From: Pectobacterium cacticida
GTDB taxonomy: Bacteria; Pseudomonadota; Gammaproteobacteria; Enterobacterales; Enterobacteriaceae
Assembly: GCF_036885195.1 (NCBI RefSeq)
Contig: NZ_CP133656.1
Coordinates: 2,418,001 to 2,482,000, forward strand
Direction of reading: 5' to 3'
DNA length: 64,000 bases
Shown one piece after another: positions 8,146-16,778 of the stretch. Positions within the stretch are counted from its first letter, which is position 1. Each line of letters starts with the position of its first letter. The notes beneath the pieces are model-generated. The model had not been told where the DNA came from. It ran no database searches and saw only the letters and a list, made by a program, of their open reading frames with translations. Position numbers and translations under genes: made by a program.

Positions 8146-9996
8146 ATGACTGTATCCCATCCGGCTTCATCAGGTCGGGAGATTATTGATGCACTGGCTG
8201 CCTACCGTCAGGGATTCTGGGGAATTGGCCTGTTCAGCGCGGTGATCAATCTGCTGATGCTGGCGCCGGCAATTTATATGCTTCAGGTCTATGATCGCGT
8301 CTTGCCTGCCAGCAGCACCATGACGCTGGCGATGCTGACGATCATCATGCTGGGGCTGTTTTTATTGATGGGTTTACTGGAATGGGTACGCAGCGCCGTG
8401 GTGATTCGCCTCGGTACGCAGATGGATATGCGACTGAATCAGCGGATCTTCAATGCAGCATTTGAAAGCAATCTCAGGAATGGCTCAGCGAGCGCCGGAC
8501 AAGCCTTAAACGATCTGACCGCCCTGCGCCAGTTCGCGACTGGGAATGCGCTGTTCGCTTTCTTTGATGCGCCGTGGTTTCCGGTGTATCTGCTGGTGAT
8601 CTTCTTACTGCATCCCTGGCTGGGCGTGATGGCGCTAGCAGGGGCTATCATTCTGATTACGCTGGCCTGGCTAAATCAAAAACTCACGCGCGAACCTTTG
8701 TCTTTAGCCGCTAAAACTACGGTTCAGGCGACGCAACAAGCCAGCGTTAACCTGCGCAACGCCGACGCCATCGAAGCCATGGGCATGTTGCAAGCGATGC
8801 GTGAGCGTTGGCTGACGCAACATCGGGCGTTTCTCTATTATCAGAACATCGCCAGCGAAAAAAGCGCCACTATTACCTCGCTAACCAAGAGTACCCGGCT
8901 GGCGCTTCAGTCACTAATGCTGGGTTTAGGTGCGCTGCTGGCTGTCAACGGTGAGATTACACCCGGCATGATGATTGCCGGTTCCATTCTGGTGAGCCGC
9001 GTACTTAGCCCGATCGATCAGATTATAGGTGTCTGGAAGCAGTGGATGCAGGCACGCCTTGCCTGGCAACGTGTCAACCGTTTGCTCGATGCTCATCCAG
9101 TACGCGCCGCGGGCATGTCTCTGCCCGCTCCGCAAGGTAAACTTCAGGTAGAACAGCTCAGCGCCAACGCGCCCAACACGCGTACTCCCATACTCGCCAA
9201 TATCACGTTTGAGCTGTTTCCCGGCGATGTGCTCGGCGTGTTAGGGCCCTCTGGTTCGGGTAAATCCACTCTCGCCCGCCTGTTAGTTGCCGCCATGCCC
9301 GCTCTCGGCGGCAAAATCAGGCTGGACGGCGCCGATATGCACCAATGGGACAAAGGCGATTTAGGCCGCTTTATCGGCTATCTTCCGCAAGATGTCCAAC
9401 TTTTCAGCGGGACGATCGCCGAAAACATTGCCCGTTTTACTCACCCGGATGCAGAAAAGATCGTTGCCGCCGCCATCACCGCCGGCGTTCACGAGATGAT
9501 TCTGCGGCTGCCGCAGGGCTACGATACCCAACTAGGCGAAGGCGGGGCGGGGCTATCCGGCGGTCAGAAGCAGCGTATCGCCCTGGCCAGAGCCATTTAC
9601 AACCAGCCACGCCTGATTGTGATGGATGAACCCAATGCCAGCCTCGATGATGACGGCGAGAAAGCCTTATTGGCCGCGATTGCCGCCCAGCAGAAAGCCA
9701 AAAGCACGCAGGTGCTGATCACGCATAAGCCAGCTCTGTTGTCCTGCGCCAATAAGCTACTCGTTCTGCGCGCCGGACAGATTCAGTATTTCGGGGCAAC
9801 AGCGCACGTGCTGAAAGAACTCCAGCGCGCCAATACTTCTGCGAACAAACCGATAACTAAACCCGCCAGCGCCAATCCTACCCCGGCTAAGACAGCCGAC
9901 TCCGCCAACGCCGCTACCCCAAAGGGACTCGCTTCCGCCGGGCTGAGCATGGTGTATAGCGCGCCGACGCCACGCCGCCCCGCTCCGGATAAATGA
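8146..9996 (+). CDS. hasD: Type I secretion ABC transporter HasD
   Basis: Inner-membrane ABC exporter (616 aa) that powers HasA secretion with HasE and HasF. The membrane half (about 15-300) has the PrtD/HasD pattern (PAIYMLQVYDRVLPASSTMTL). The ATPase half has Walker A GPSGSGKST near residue 368, a Q-loop LPQDVQLFSGTIAEN, signature LSGGQKQR near 470, and Walker B LIVMDEPNASLDDDG. A low-complexity Ala/Pro/Lys/Thr tail of about 60 residues follows. The start at 8146 (MTVSHP) has AAGGA 8 nt upstream; the frame is open back to a TTG at 8128. hasE follows after 65 bp. Confidence 0.93.
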   Translation: MTVSHPASSGREIIDALAAYRQGFWGIGLFSAVINLLMLAPAIYMLQVYDRVLPASSTMTLAMLTIIMLGLFLLMGLLEWVRSAVVIRLGTQMDMRLNQRIFNAAFESNLRNGSASAGQALNDLTALRQFATGNALFAFFDAPWFPVYLLVIFLLHPWLGVMALAGAIILITLAWLNQKLTREPLSLAAKTTVQATQQASVNLRNADAIEAMGMLQAMRERWLTQHRAFLYYQNIASEKSATITSLTKSTRLALQSLMLGLGALLAVNGEITPGMMIAGSILVSRVLSPIDQIIGVWKQWMQARLAWQRVNRLLDAHPVRAAGMSLPAPQGKLQVEQLSANAPNTRTPILANITFELFPGDVLGVLGPSGSGKSTLARLLVAAMPALGGKIRLDGADMHQWDKGDLGRFIGYLPQDVQLFSGTIAENIARFTHPDAEKIVAAAITAGVHEMILRLPQGYDTQLGEGGAGLSGGQKQRIALARAIYNQPRLIVMDEPNASLDDDGEKALLAAIAAQQKAKSTQVLITHKPALLSCANKLLVLRAGQIQYFGATAHVLKELQRANTSANKPITKPASANPTPAKTADSANAATPKGLASAGLSMVYSAPTPRRPAPDK

Positions 9997-10061
9997 GGTT
10001 TAGCGTACTAATAACAAAAACTTATCGCCATAAATACATCAATGGAAAGAAGAGGATAACT

Positions 10062-11420
10062 ATGTCCGCGTTACGCGAAGTCACATCACCGCCAACCGAT
10101 CCCCTCACCCAGGTTGAGAATAATGTTGAGGCGCTGCCGCTACATACCGATGCCAGGCGCTATTTAAAGCAAGGGCTCTGGCTGGTGATTGTCGGCTTTG
10201 GTGGTTTGCTGCTGTGGGCTGGCATTGCGCCGTTGGATAAAGGCGTTGCCGTGTCCGGGCGGGTCATTGTCGCGGATAATCGTAAAGCCGTGCAGCCTGT
10301 CAGTAACGGACGTATCGCTTCACTTACCGTGCGGGATGGAGACCGTGTGAGGGCCGGACAAGTTCTTGCCACGTTAGATCAAACGCCCGCGCAGGCGCAG
10401 CGCGACAATCTCGTCACCCAGCTTCAGGAGGCGCACGCGAGCGAAGCGCGCCTGCGGGCGGAACGCGACGATCTGAGTACGATAGTCTTCCCTGCCCCCA
10501 CAGCGTTGCACAGCACCGTCCCACAACAAATGCAGATCGCCCAGCAGCAGCTTTTCATCAGCCGTCGCGCCGCGCTGCAACAGGAACGTGCGGCAATGCA
10601 GGCTGCCATTAGCGGGGCAAAAGCGCAGTCGCAGGGGTCGCAAGCATTACTAACCAGCAGTCAATTGCAATTCCAGATCATCAGCGAACAATTGCGCGGA
10701 CTACGTCCGCTGGCGCAGGAGGGGTACATCCCTCGTAATCGTCTGTTAGATGTTGAACGCCAGGCCGCCCAGTTGGCGGGCGCAATCGCACAGGAACGCA
10801 ATAATCAGGCACAAAGCCAACAGCAGGTCGTAGAATTGGAACAGCGGCTCCAGCAACGCCAGCACGAATACCAGAAAGAGGTGCGCACCCAACTCACCGA
10901 GACACAGCGTTTGATACAGGATCTGACCCAGCGCTTGAAAACAGCAGAGTACGAGCTCCAGAATACCTACATTCGTGCTCCTGTCAGCGGCACAGTGGTC
11001 GGACTATCGCTGCATACCGAAGGCGGCGTAGTCAATAGCGGGCAAATGCTGATGGAGATCGTTCCCGATGGACAACCGCTTTTGATTGACGCGCAGTTGC
11101 CTATTGCCCTGGTGGATAGAGTCAGTAACGGGCTACCGGTCGAATTACTCTTTTCTGCATTTAACCAAAGTACGACGCCGCGCGTTTCCGGTATCGTCGC
11201 CCTGATCGGTGCCGACCAACTCATCGAACAACAGACAGGAAAACCCTATTACGCACTGCGTATTCGGGTCGACGAACAGGGCAAGCAACAGCTCGCCGGA
11301 TTGGACGTGCGTCCCGGCATGCCGGTAGAAGCCTTTATTCGCACTGGTGAACGTTCCCTGCTCAACTATCTGTTTAAACCACTTGCCGATCGCCTGCATC
11401 TGGCGCTGACCGAGGAATAA
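10062..11420 (+). CDS. hasE: Type I secretion membrane-fusion protein HasE
   Basis: Periplasmic adaptor of the HlyD/PrtE family (452 aa) linking HasD to the outer-membrane channel HasF. One N-terminal transmembrane helix lies at about 35-55 (GLWLVIVGFGGLLLWAGIAPL). A lipoyl half (GRIASLTVRDGDRVRAGQVLATLD), a long coiled coil rich in Gln/Ala/Arg (about 115-300), and the second lipoyl half (YIRAPVSGTVVGLSLHTEG) follow, then a beta-barrel end (RPGMPVEAFIRTGERS). The ATG at 10062 follows GAGGA; the longer open frame back to 9993 overlaps hasD and looks non-coding. Confidence 0.92.
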   Translation: MSALREVTSPPTDPLTQVENNVEALPLHTDARRYLKQGLWLVIVGFGGLLLWAGIAPLDKGVAVSGRVIVADNRKAVQPVSNGRIASLTVRDGDRVRAGQVLATLDQTPAQAQRDNLVTQLQEAHASEARLRAERDDLSTIVFPAPTALHSTVPQQMQIAQQQLFISRRAALQQERAAMQAAISGAKAQSQGSQALLTSSQLQFQIISEQLRGLRPLAQEGYIPRNRLLDVERQAAQLAGAIAQERNNQAQSQQQVVELEQRLQQRQHEYQKEVRTQLTETQRLIQDLTQRLKTAEYELQNTYIRAPVSGTVVGLSLHTEGGVVNSGQMLMEIVPDGQPLLIDAQLPIALVDRVSNGLPVELLFSAFNQSTTPRVSGIVALIGADQLIEQQTGKPYYALRIRVDEQGKQQLAGLDVRPGMPVEAFIRTGERSLLNYLFKPLADRLHLALTEE

Positions 11421-11422
11421 TC

Positions 11423-12778
11423 ATGCTGCGTCTGACATCTATGTATTACGCGACGATGCTCTGCTGCTATGCTGTCTCTTTTTTTCTCTCGCTACTCTAT
11501 AGCGCACCGAGTCAGGCATTAGGATTAATGGAAGCCTGGCAGCTGGCGCTCACCCACGATCCGGCCTTTCAGGCTGCCGTGCATGCGCGTAATGCCGACA
11601 GCGAAGAGAAAAACATCGGGCGAGCCGGGCTATTGCCGAAAGTCACTTATGATTACAGCCATTCACGTAACGACTCCACGGTAACGGCAGGTGGTCAACG
11701 GTCAAATCGCGATTACACTAGCCGAGCTTCCAGCCTGTCCTTACAACAGCCGCTGATCGATTATGCGGCCTGGTCACGCTACCAGCAGGGGGAAGCCAGC
11801 GCTGTGCTGGCAGATGAACAACTGCGCGATGCCAGCCAGCAGTTGCTGGTACGTCTGTTTCAAGCCTACACCAACGTGTTGTTTAGCCAAGAACAAATCG
11901 CACTGGTTCAAGCTCAGCAACGCGCCTATCGCGAGCAATATCAACTGAATCAACGTCTTTTTCAGCAAGGCGAAGGCACCCGTACGGATATGCTGGAAAC
12001 TGAAGCGCGGGTCAACCTGACGGAAGCGCAGCTTATCGAAGCGCAAGACAATCTGGATATTAGCCGACGTGAACTGGAAACATTACTGGGAGTGCCCGTT
12101 AGCGAGGATCGGCTTGCTACGTTAACGCCACATTTTCAGCCGCTGGCGCTTCAACCCGCTAACTATCAGCATTGGCAATCGCAAGCGCTACGCCACAACG
12201 CACAGCTATTAGCACTCAATCAATCGTTAGCCGTGGCCAAATACGGTATTGAACGAAATCGAGCGGGTCATCTGCCGCAGGTTACACTGGTTGCCAGCAC
12301 GCGTAATACGCAGTCGGACACCGAAAACAGTTACAACCAGAAATACGATACGCGATCGATTGGCATCCGCGTCAGCGTACCAATTTTTGCCGGGGGCGGT
12401 GTTTCTGCCGAGACGCGTCAGGCACAGGAGCGCTACCTGCAAACCGCGCGGCAAAAGGACGAACAGACAGCGACGATCGAGACGGAACTGCGTCGCCAGT
12501 TTAATCTGGTCACCAGCAGCCAGGCCAAAATCCGCGCTTACGCGCTCGCGGAAAAATCGGCGCTGGCGCTGGTCACCGCCACGCGAAAGAGTGTTCAAGG
12601 GGGAGAACGTGTGAATCTTGATGTCCTGAATGCCGAACAGCAACTTTACGGCGCACGCCGTGATCTTACTGAAGCGCGCTATACCTGGCTGACTGCTTGG
12701 CTACAGTTGCATTATTATGCGGGTACTGTCGATGAAAAAATATTGCGTCAATTAGCGACCTATTTTGAAAAAAAATAA
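11423..12778 (+). CDS. hasF: TolC-family outer-membrane channel HasF
   Basis: Outer-membrane export channel (451 aa) completing the HasDEF secretion pore. Signal peptide ends at about residue 32 (SQA/LGL). Two TolC repeats are visible, each with the long helix pairs (RLFQQGEGTRTDMLETEARVNLTEAQ in repeat one, RKSVQGGERVNLDVLNAEQQLYGARRDL in repeat two). It begins 2 nt after hasE. Pseudomonas has loci end with hasF; Serratia and Yersinia loci end with hasB, a TonB paralogue, which is absent here. HasR would then use the general TonB. Confidence 0.92.
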   Translation: MLRLTSMYYATMLCCYAVSFFLSLLYSAPSQALGLMEAWQLALTHDPAFQAAVHARNADSEEKNIGRAGLLPKVTYDYSHSRNDSTVTAGGQRSNRDYTSRASSLSLQQPLIDYAAWSRYQQGEASAVLADEQLRDASQQLLVRLFQAYTNVLFSQEQIALVQAQQRAYREQYQLNQRLFQQGEGTRTDMLETEARVNLTEAQLIEAQDNLDISRRELETLLGVPVSEDRLATLTPHFQPLALQPANYQHWQSQALRHNAQLLALNQSLAVAKYGIERNRAGHLPQVTLVASTRNTQSDTENSYNQKYDTRSIGIRVSVPIFAGGGVSAETRQAQERYLQTARQKDEQTATIETELRRQFNLVTSSQAKIRAYALAEKSALALVTATRKSVQGGERVNLDVLNAEQQLYGARRDLTEARYTWLTAWLQLHYYAGTVDEKILRQLATYFEKK

Positions 12779-13300
12779 CGACACCACCGTACTCCTTTTT
12801 ATTTTTTCTGGCGTCAGTTGTCTGATGTTGACGTCATCTCTTAAAAAGAAATTATTTTTTCATCGCCTAACTAATCATTTAAAAACAATAAAATATAAAG
12901 AATACTTCATTAGAGGTAGAAAAAATCGTGGTGTTTCCGTATTTTTCACTCTCAAAAACCAACATTAACCAAACAAAAAACACAATAAAATTACATAAAT
13001 AAAACAAAATAAAAACAAAAAGCACCATTTAACGCGTAAAAATTAACAAAATTCGAGAGGGAAATTCAGCAGCCCGATTAAAAAAATAAACTTACAGTTA
13101 AAAAACTAAATAAACCAAACAAGTCCGATTATTGGGATCAAGATCTTTTATTGTAATAAAATAGATAGCAGATAAAAAATTAATAGACTTAGATCAAGAA
13201 AAGCAATAACACCCCGCCCCTATAGTACCCGCAGTAAAAATTAACCTATTTTAATTCTAATTTATCATTTTATCTTACAAAGCAATGCAATGAGGCTACT
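12779..13300. other. AT-rich intergenic region, hasF to dcuB
   Basis: 522 bp, very AT-rich, without a credible gene; an overlapping 67-codon frame is low-complexity Lys/Phe/Asn. The last 180 bp hold two FNR-type sites and a -10 element for dcuB (listed separately). No good terminator for hasF was found. Confidence 0.7.
13128..13226 (+). promoter_or_regulatory. FNR-activated promoter of dcuB (predicted)
   Basis: FNR consensus is TTGAT-N4-ATCAA. Site A (13128-13141, ATTATTGGGATCAA) has a perfect right half and 3/5 left. Site B (13184-13197, TAGACTTAGATCAA) has a perfect right half and 3/5 left. TATAGT at 13221-13226 would be the -10. With a start near 13232, site B is centred at about -41.5, the class II activator position. 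dcuB is FNR-activated in E. coli. Confidence 0.6.
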
Positions 13301-14641
13301 ATGGATTTTATCGTTCAATTAGTCATCGTCCTAATCTGCCTTTTCTACGGGGCAAGAAAAGGCGGGATCGCGCTGGGTTTATTAGGCGGGATTGGACTGG
13401 TTATTTTGGTTTTTATTTTCAAATTACAACCGGGTAAACCGCCAGTTGACGTCATGTTGGTCATCATCGCCGTGGTGGCCGCGTCGGCAACATTACAGGC
13501 GTCAGGCGGGTTAGATGTGATGCTGCAAATCGCGGAGCGTATGTTGCGGCGTAACCCCAAATACGTCTCAATTATTGCACCGTTTGTCACCTGTACATTG
13601 ACCATCCTATGCGGTACGGGACATGTGGTGTATACCATCCTGCCCATTATTTATGACGTTGCCATCAAGAATAATATTCGTCCTGAAAGGCCGATGGCGG
13701 CCAGTTCAATCGGTGCCCAAATGGGCATTATCGCCAGCCCGGTTTCCGTCGCCGTGGTCTCGCTGGTTGCCATGCTGGCTAACTTCACGTTTCACGGCAA
13801 ACACCTGGGGTTCCTCGATCTGCTATCCATCACTATCCCTTCTACGCTGTTAGGTATATTGGCAATTGGGATTTTCAGTTGGTTCCGCGGTAAGGATCTG
13901 GATAAGGATGAAGATTTTCAGAAATTCATCGCCGATCCCGAAAACAAACAGTACGTTTATGGCGATACGGCCACGCTGTTGGATAAAAAGCTGCCGCGCA
14001 GTAACTGGGTAGCAATGTGGATCTTTCTGGCGACGATCGCAGCGGTAGCCATTTTGGGCGCCGTTGAGGAACTGCGTCCGGCTTTTTCTGGTAAGCCGCT
14101 GTCGATGGTGTTGGTAATTCAGATGTTTATGTTGCTTTCCGGCGCCCTCATCATTATCGCGACGAAAACCAATCCGGCATCCATCTCAAAGAATGAAGTG
14201 TTCCGTTCAGGGATGATCGCTATCGTTGCGGTATACGGCATCGCCTGGATGGCAGAGACGATGTTCGGCGCTCACCTCAATGAAATCAAGGCGACGCTGG
14301 GGTCGTTGGTGAAAGTCTACCCCTGGGCATACGCCATTATCCTGCTGATCGTGTCCAAATTCGTCAACTCGCAGGCGGCCGCGCTGGCAGCCATTGTTCC
14401 TGTAGCGCTCGCAATCGGCGTGGATCCGGCCTATATCGTCGCGTCTGCACCTGCCTGCTATGGTTACTATATTCTGCCAACCTACCCAAGCGATCTGGCC
14501 GCCATCCAGTTCGACCGCTCCGGTACGACCAGAATTGGTCGCTTCGTCATCAACCACAGCTTCATTCTTCCAGGGCTTATTGGCGTAACCACCTCCTGTA
14601 TCTTTGGCTGGGTGTTCGCCGCAATGTACGGTTTCCTGTAA
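13301..14641 (+). CDS. dcuB: Anaerobic C4-dicarboxylate exchanger DcuB
   Basis: Inner-membrane antiporter (446 aa) that exchanges fumarate, malate or aspartate for succinate during fumarate respiration. It closely resembles E. coli DcuB along its whole length, for example YGARKGGIALGLLGGIGLVI, LTILCGTGHVVYTILPIIYD, SSIGAQMGIIASPVSVAVVS and VNSQAAALAAIVPVALAIGV. About 10-12 hydrophobic segments. It stands alone between the has locus and the racemase, with its own FNR-type promoter upstream and a strong terminator downstream. In E. coli the neighbours are dcuSR and fumB, not seen here. Confidence 0.96.
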   Translation: MDFIVQLVIVLICLFYGARKGGIALGLLGGIGLVILVFIFKLQPGKPPVDVMLVIIAVVAASATLQASGGLDVMLQIAERMLRRNPKYVSIIAPFVTCTLTILCGTGHVVYTILPIIYDVAIKNNIRPERPMAASSIGAQMGIIASPVSVAVVSLVAMLANFTFHGKHLGFLDLLSITIPSTLLGILAIGIFSWFRGKDLDKDEDFQKFIADPENKQYVYGDTATLLDKKLPRSNWVAMWIFLATIAAVAILGAVEELRPAFSGKPLSMVLVIQMFMLLSGALIIIATKTNPASISKNEVFRSGMIAIVAVYGIAWMAETMFGAHLNEIKATLGSLVKVYPWAYAIILLIVSKFVNSQAAALAAIVPVALAIGVDPAYIVASAPACYGYYILPTYPSDLAAIQFDRSGTTRIGRFVINHSFILPGLIGVTTSCIFGWVFAAMYGFL

Positions 14642-14659
14642 TTCAGTTCGCTAACACTA

Positions 14660-14690
14660 AACGCCGTCCAGCAATGGACGGCGTTTTTAT
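14660..14690 (+). terminator. Rho-independent terminator of dcuB
   Basis: AACGCCGTCCA, loop GCAA, TGGACGGCGTT, then TTTAT: an 11-bp perfect stem with a T-tract, 18 bp after the dcuB stop. Confidence 0.92.
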
Positions 14691-14762
14691 AGCGTGCCTC
14701 CGCTACGCGCCCCTCACGCCGTGGCAAGCGATGTTGCAAAACGCCGTTATCAGGTGTGCCGT

Positions 14763-14786
14763 AAAACCCCGTCCTTCAGGGCGGGG
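14763..14786 (-). terminator. Terminator of the racemase operon; resembles an IS200/IS605 end
   Basis: Read on the minus strand: CCCCGCCC, loop TGAA, GGACGGGG (one G-T pair), then TTTTAC, 7 nt after the racemase stop. It is well shaped as a terminator. The plus-strand reading, ending ...GCGGGGAGGATGTCA at 14795, also looks like the terminal hairpin of IS200/IS605 (tnpB) elements as I remember them. It may be a captured IS end. Confidence 0.7.
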
Positions 14787-14792
14787 AGGATG

Positions 14793-15509
14793 TCAGCTTT
14801 GCAGCCAAATACGAACACAAGCCTGCGCTAACGCCCGTGTTGGATCGATACTGATATCTCGCCAGCGTGATGATACCGTCTCCAGCGCAGGCGGGACTTC
14901 CGTACAGGCCAGCACCAGGCGTTCCGCCCCCCGCGCCACCAACTGCGTCGCAAGCCGATCCAACAACTCGCCACCGCGCGCTAATTCACCACGTTTTACC
15001 GCATAGCACCCCGGCACAAAGAATGACGCCATTTGCTGTTCATCTGGCACGATGGTTTCTGCCCCCAGATGCGCGGCGAAACGCTGCTGATACCACCCAG
15101 CCTTAAGCGTCCCCTCTGTTGCTATCAAGCCAATCTTGTGTGGCACATCTTCGGTTTGGTCTAACTGGTCGATGGCGTTTAACGTTGCGTCGGCGATATG
15201 TATCAACGGCGCGCGGCTCGCATCGGCCAGTGAGTCAAACCAATAGTGCGCGGTATTACAGGGCACCACAATGTGGCTGACCGACAAACGATTGAGTTGC
15301 CGGATAGCATGCAATAGCGCCGGTAATGGCGTCTCGCCCGTTCCTGCCAGTGCCAATTGGCGGTCTGGAATCTGCGGCACATTCCAGGCGACCACCGGCA
15401 CATGATCCTGATCGCGGCCGGCCGGTGTTTCTTCAATGATTTTATGCAGCAGATCGACTGTCGCTAGCGGCCCCATGCCACCCAGCACCCCAATCAGCAG
15501 CGAACTCAT
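14793..15509 (-). CDS. Aspartate/glutamate (amino-acid) racemase family protein
   Basis: Cofactor-independent racemase of the Asp/Glu/hydantoin family (238 aa). The glycine-rich start GVLGGMGPLATVDLL, the first catalytic cysteine in VPCNTAHYW and the second in LACTEVP are all present, so it should be active. Substrate cannot be read from sequence. The start ATG overlaps the stop of the D-cysteine desulfhydrase gene by 4 nt (ATGA), so the two are translationally coupled and probably dealt with D-amino acids or cysteine together. A paralogue with the same motifs lies at 35858-36574. Confidence 0.88.
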   Translation of the reverse strand: MSSLLIGVLGGMGPLATVDLLHKIIEETPAGRDQDHVPVVAWNVPQIPDRQLALAGTGETPLPALLHAIRQLNRLSVSHIVVPCNTAHYWFDSLADASRAPLIHIADATLNAIDQLDQTEDVPHKIGLIATEGTLKAGWYQQRFAAHLGAETIVPDEQQMASFFVPGCYAVKRGELARGGELLDRLATQLVARGAERLVLACTEVPPALETVSSRWRDISIDPTRALAQACVRIWLQS

Positions 15510-16288
15510 CGCGCGGCCGTCTGTTCAAACAGTTGACGGTAGCCAAACAGCCCGGCTGACCCACCAGTATGAATGAAGACAATGTTTTCATCGGCGCGGA
15601 AATGTCCCTGACGAATCAGATCGATCAGCCCCGCCATGCCTTTGCCGGAATAAACCGGATCGAGCAAGATCCCTTCCAATTGCGCCACTAGCCTGAGCGC
15701 CTCCAATGTCCCTTCCGTTGGAATACCATACCCTTTCCCCACATAGTCACTGTTCACCTGGACAGCACTACGCGGCAGCGCGTCCGTAATGCCCAAATGT
15801 TGCCAAGTACGCTGCGCTAGCGCGTACACAGCGTCTTCCTGTTTTGCTTTAGGCGCCCTGACACTAACGCCTAACAACGGAATTTGGCTATGTGTTGCCG
15901 TCAATCCAGCGACCAGCCCGGCTTGTGTTCCTGTACTGCCGGTGGCATGAACGATGCGGTCAATACGCAAGCGCTGCTGGCTAGATTGAAACAGCAACTC
16001 TTCGGCACAGGCGACATAGCCCAACGCCCCTATCGCGTTAGACCCCCCTCCGGGAATCACGTAAGGCCGAAAGCCGTCTTTGCGTAACGATTCCGCAAGT
16101 TCTTCCATCGCCTGCTGCATATCCGTCCCCGCAGGCAAGTGATCGATAATTTCCCCTCCCAGCAGACTATCCAGCAGCACATTGCCGGATCGCTGGTAAT
16201 CTTCGCCGTAGTCTTCAACGCGCTTTTCCAGCAGTACTTTAGTTTTTAATCCCAGCGTGGCCGCTGCCGCGATGGTTTGCCGCACATG
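15506..16288 (-). pseudogene. dcyD: D-cysteine desulfhydrase, 5'-truncated
   Basis: PLP-dependent D-cysteine desulfhydrase/ACC-deaminase family; the enzyme breaks D-cysteine into pyruvate, H2S and ammonia. The remaining ~260 residues align with E. coli DcyD from its HVRQTAA segment onward (here HVRQTIAAAATLGL), through GFRPYVIPGGGSNAIGALGYV, HATGSTGTQAGL, LEGILLDPVYSGKGMAGL and FIHTGG. About 75 N-terminal residues are missing, including the GGNKLRKLE segment with the PLP lysine, so it cannot be catalytic. An ATG at 16300 lies past the break. The cut coincides with the start of a truncated permease gene on the other strand. Confidence 0.85.
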
Positions 16289-16661
16289 GGCACTGAACAC
16301 CTATTCCGGTTTTCTTGGCGTCTCGGAAACGCTGCGCATGGCGGGTCGCAACTATGGTTTGACTGGTTTTCGCTATATCAATGCCATCCTAATCCCTGCG
16401 GCGCTGCCGTCGATTATTTCTGGGCTCAAGATCGGTTGGGCCTTTGCCTGGCGCACATTGATCGCCGCAGAGCTGGTGTTCGGCGCATCCAGCGGCAACG
16501 GTGGTTTAGGCTGGTATATCTTCCAGAATCGTAATGAGCTTTATACCGATCGTGTCTTCGCCGGACTGGCGTCCGTCATCATCATCGGCCTGCTGGTCGA
16601 AGGGCTGGTGTTTGCCACCATCGAAAAGATCACGGTAAAACGCTGGGGGATGCAGCGCTAA
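16289..16661 (+). pseudogene. ABC transporter permease (SsuC/TauC type), 5'-truncated
   Basis: C-terminal ~125 residues of a binding-protein-dependent permease of the sulfonate/taurine/cysteine group. It begins LNTYSGF, followed by GVSETLRMAGRNYGL with the EAA-loop region, PAALPSIISGLKIGWAFAWR and RVFAGLASVIIIGLLVEG, and ends KRWGMQR. The N-terminal half is absent, and upstream sequence is antisense to the broken dcyD. The first in-frame ATG, 16257, lies inside the dcyD remnant and is not a real start. The gene would have imported a sulfur source beside the D-cysteine desulfhydrase, with Cbl as a plausible regulator. Confidence 0.85.
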
Positions 16662-16778
16662 ACGTCATTCTGGTTATGCGAAGTCTAGCCATTGATAGCC
16701 AGAATTGTTCTTTTGCGGCGCTCGATGTCGCTGTTACAACTAATTTGTCTTTTCACCTAGAGATGAGAGATCGCGAGC

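Noticed and set aside
12227..12643. 138-codon minus-strand open frame opposite hasF
   Set aside because: Arg/Gly-rich shadow of the hasF frame with no start signal.
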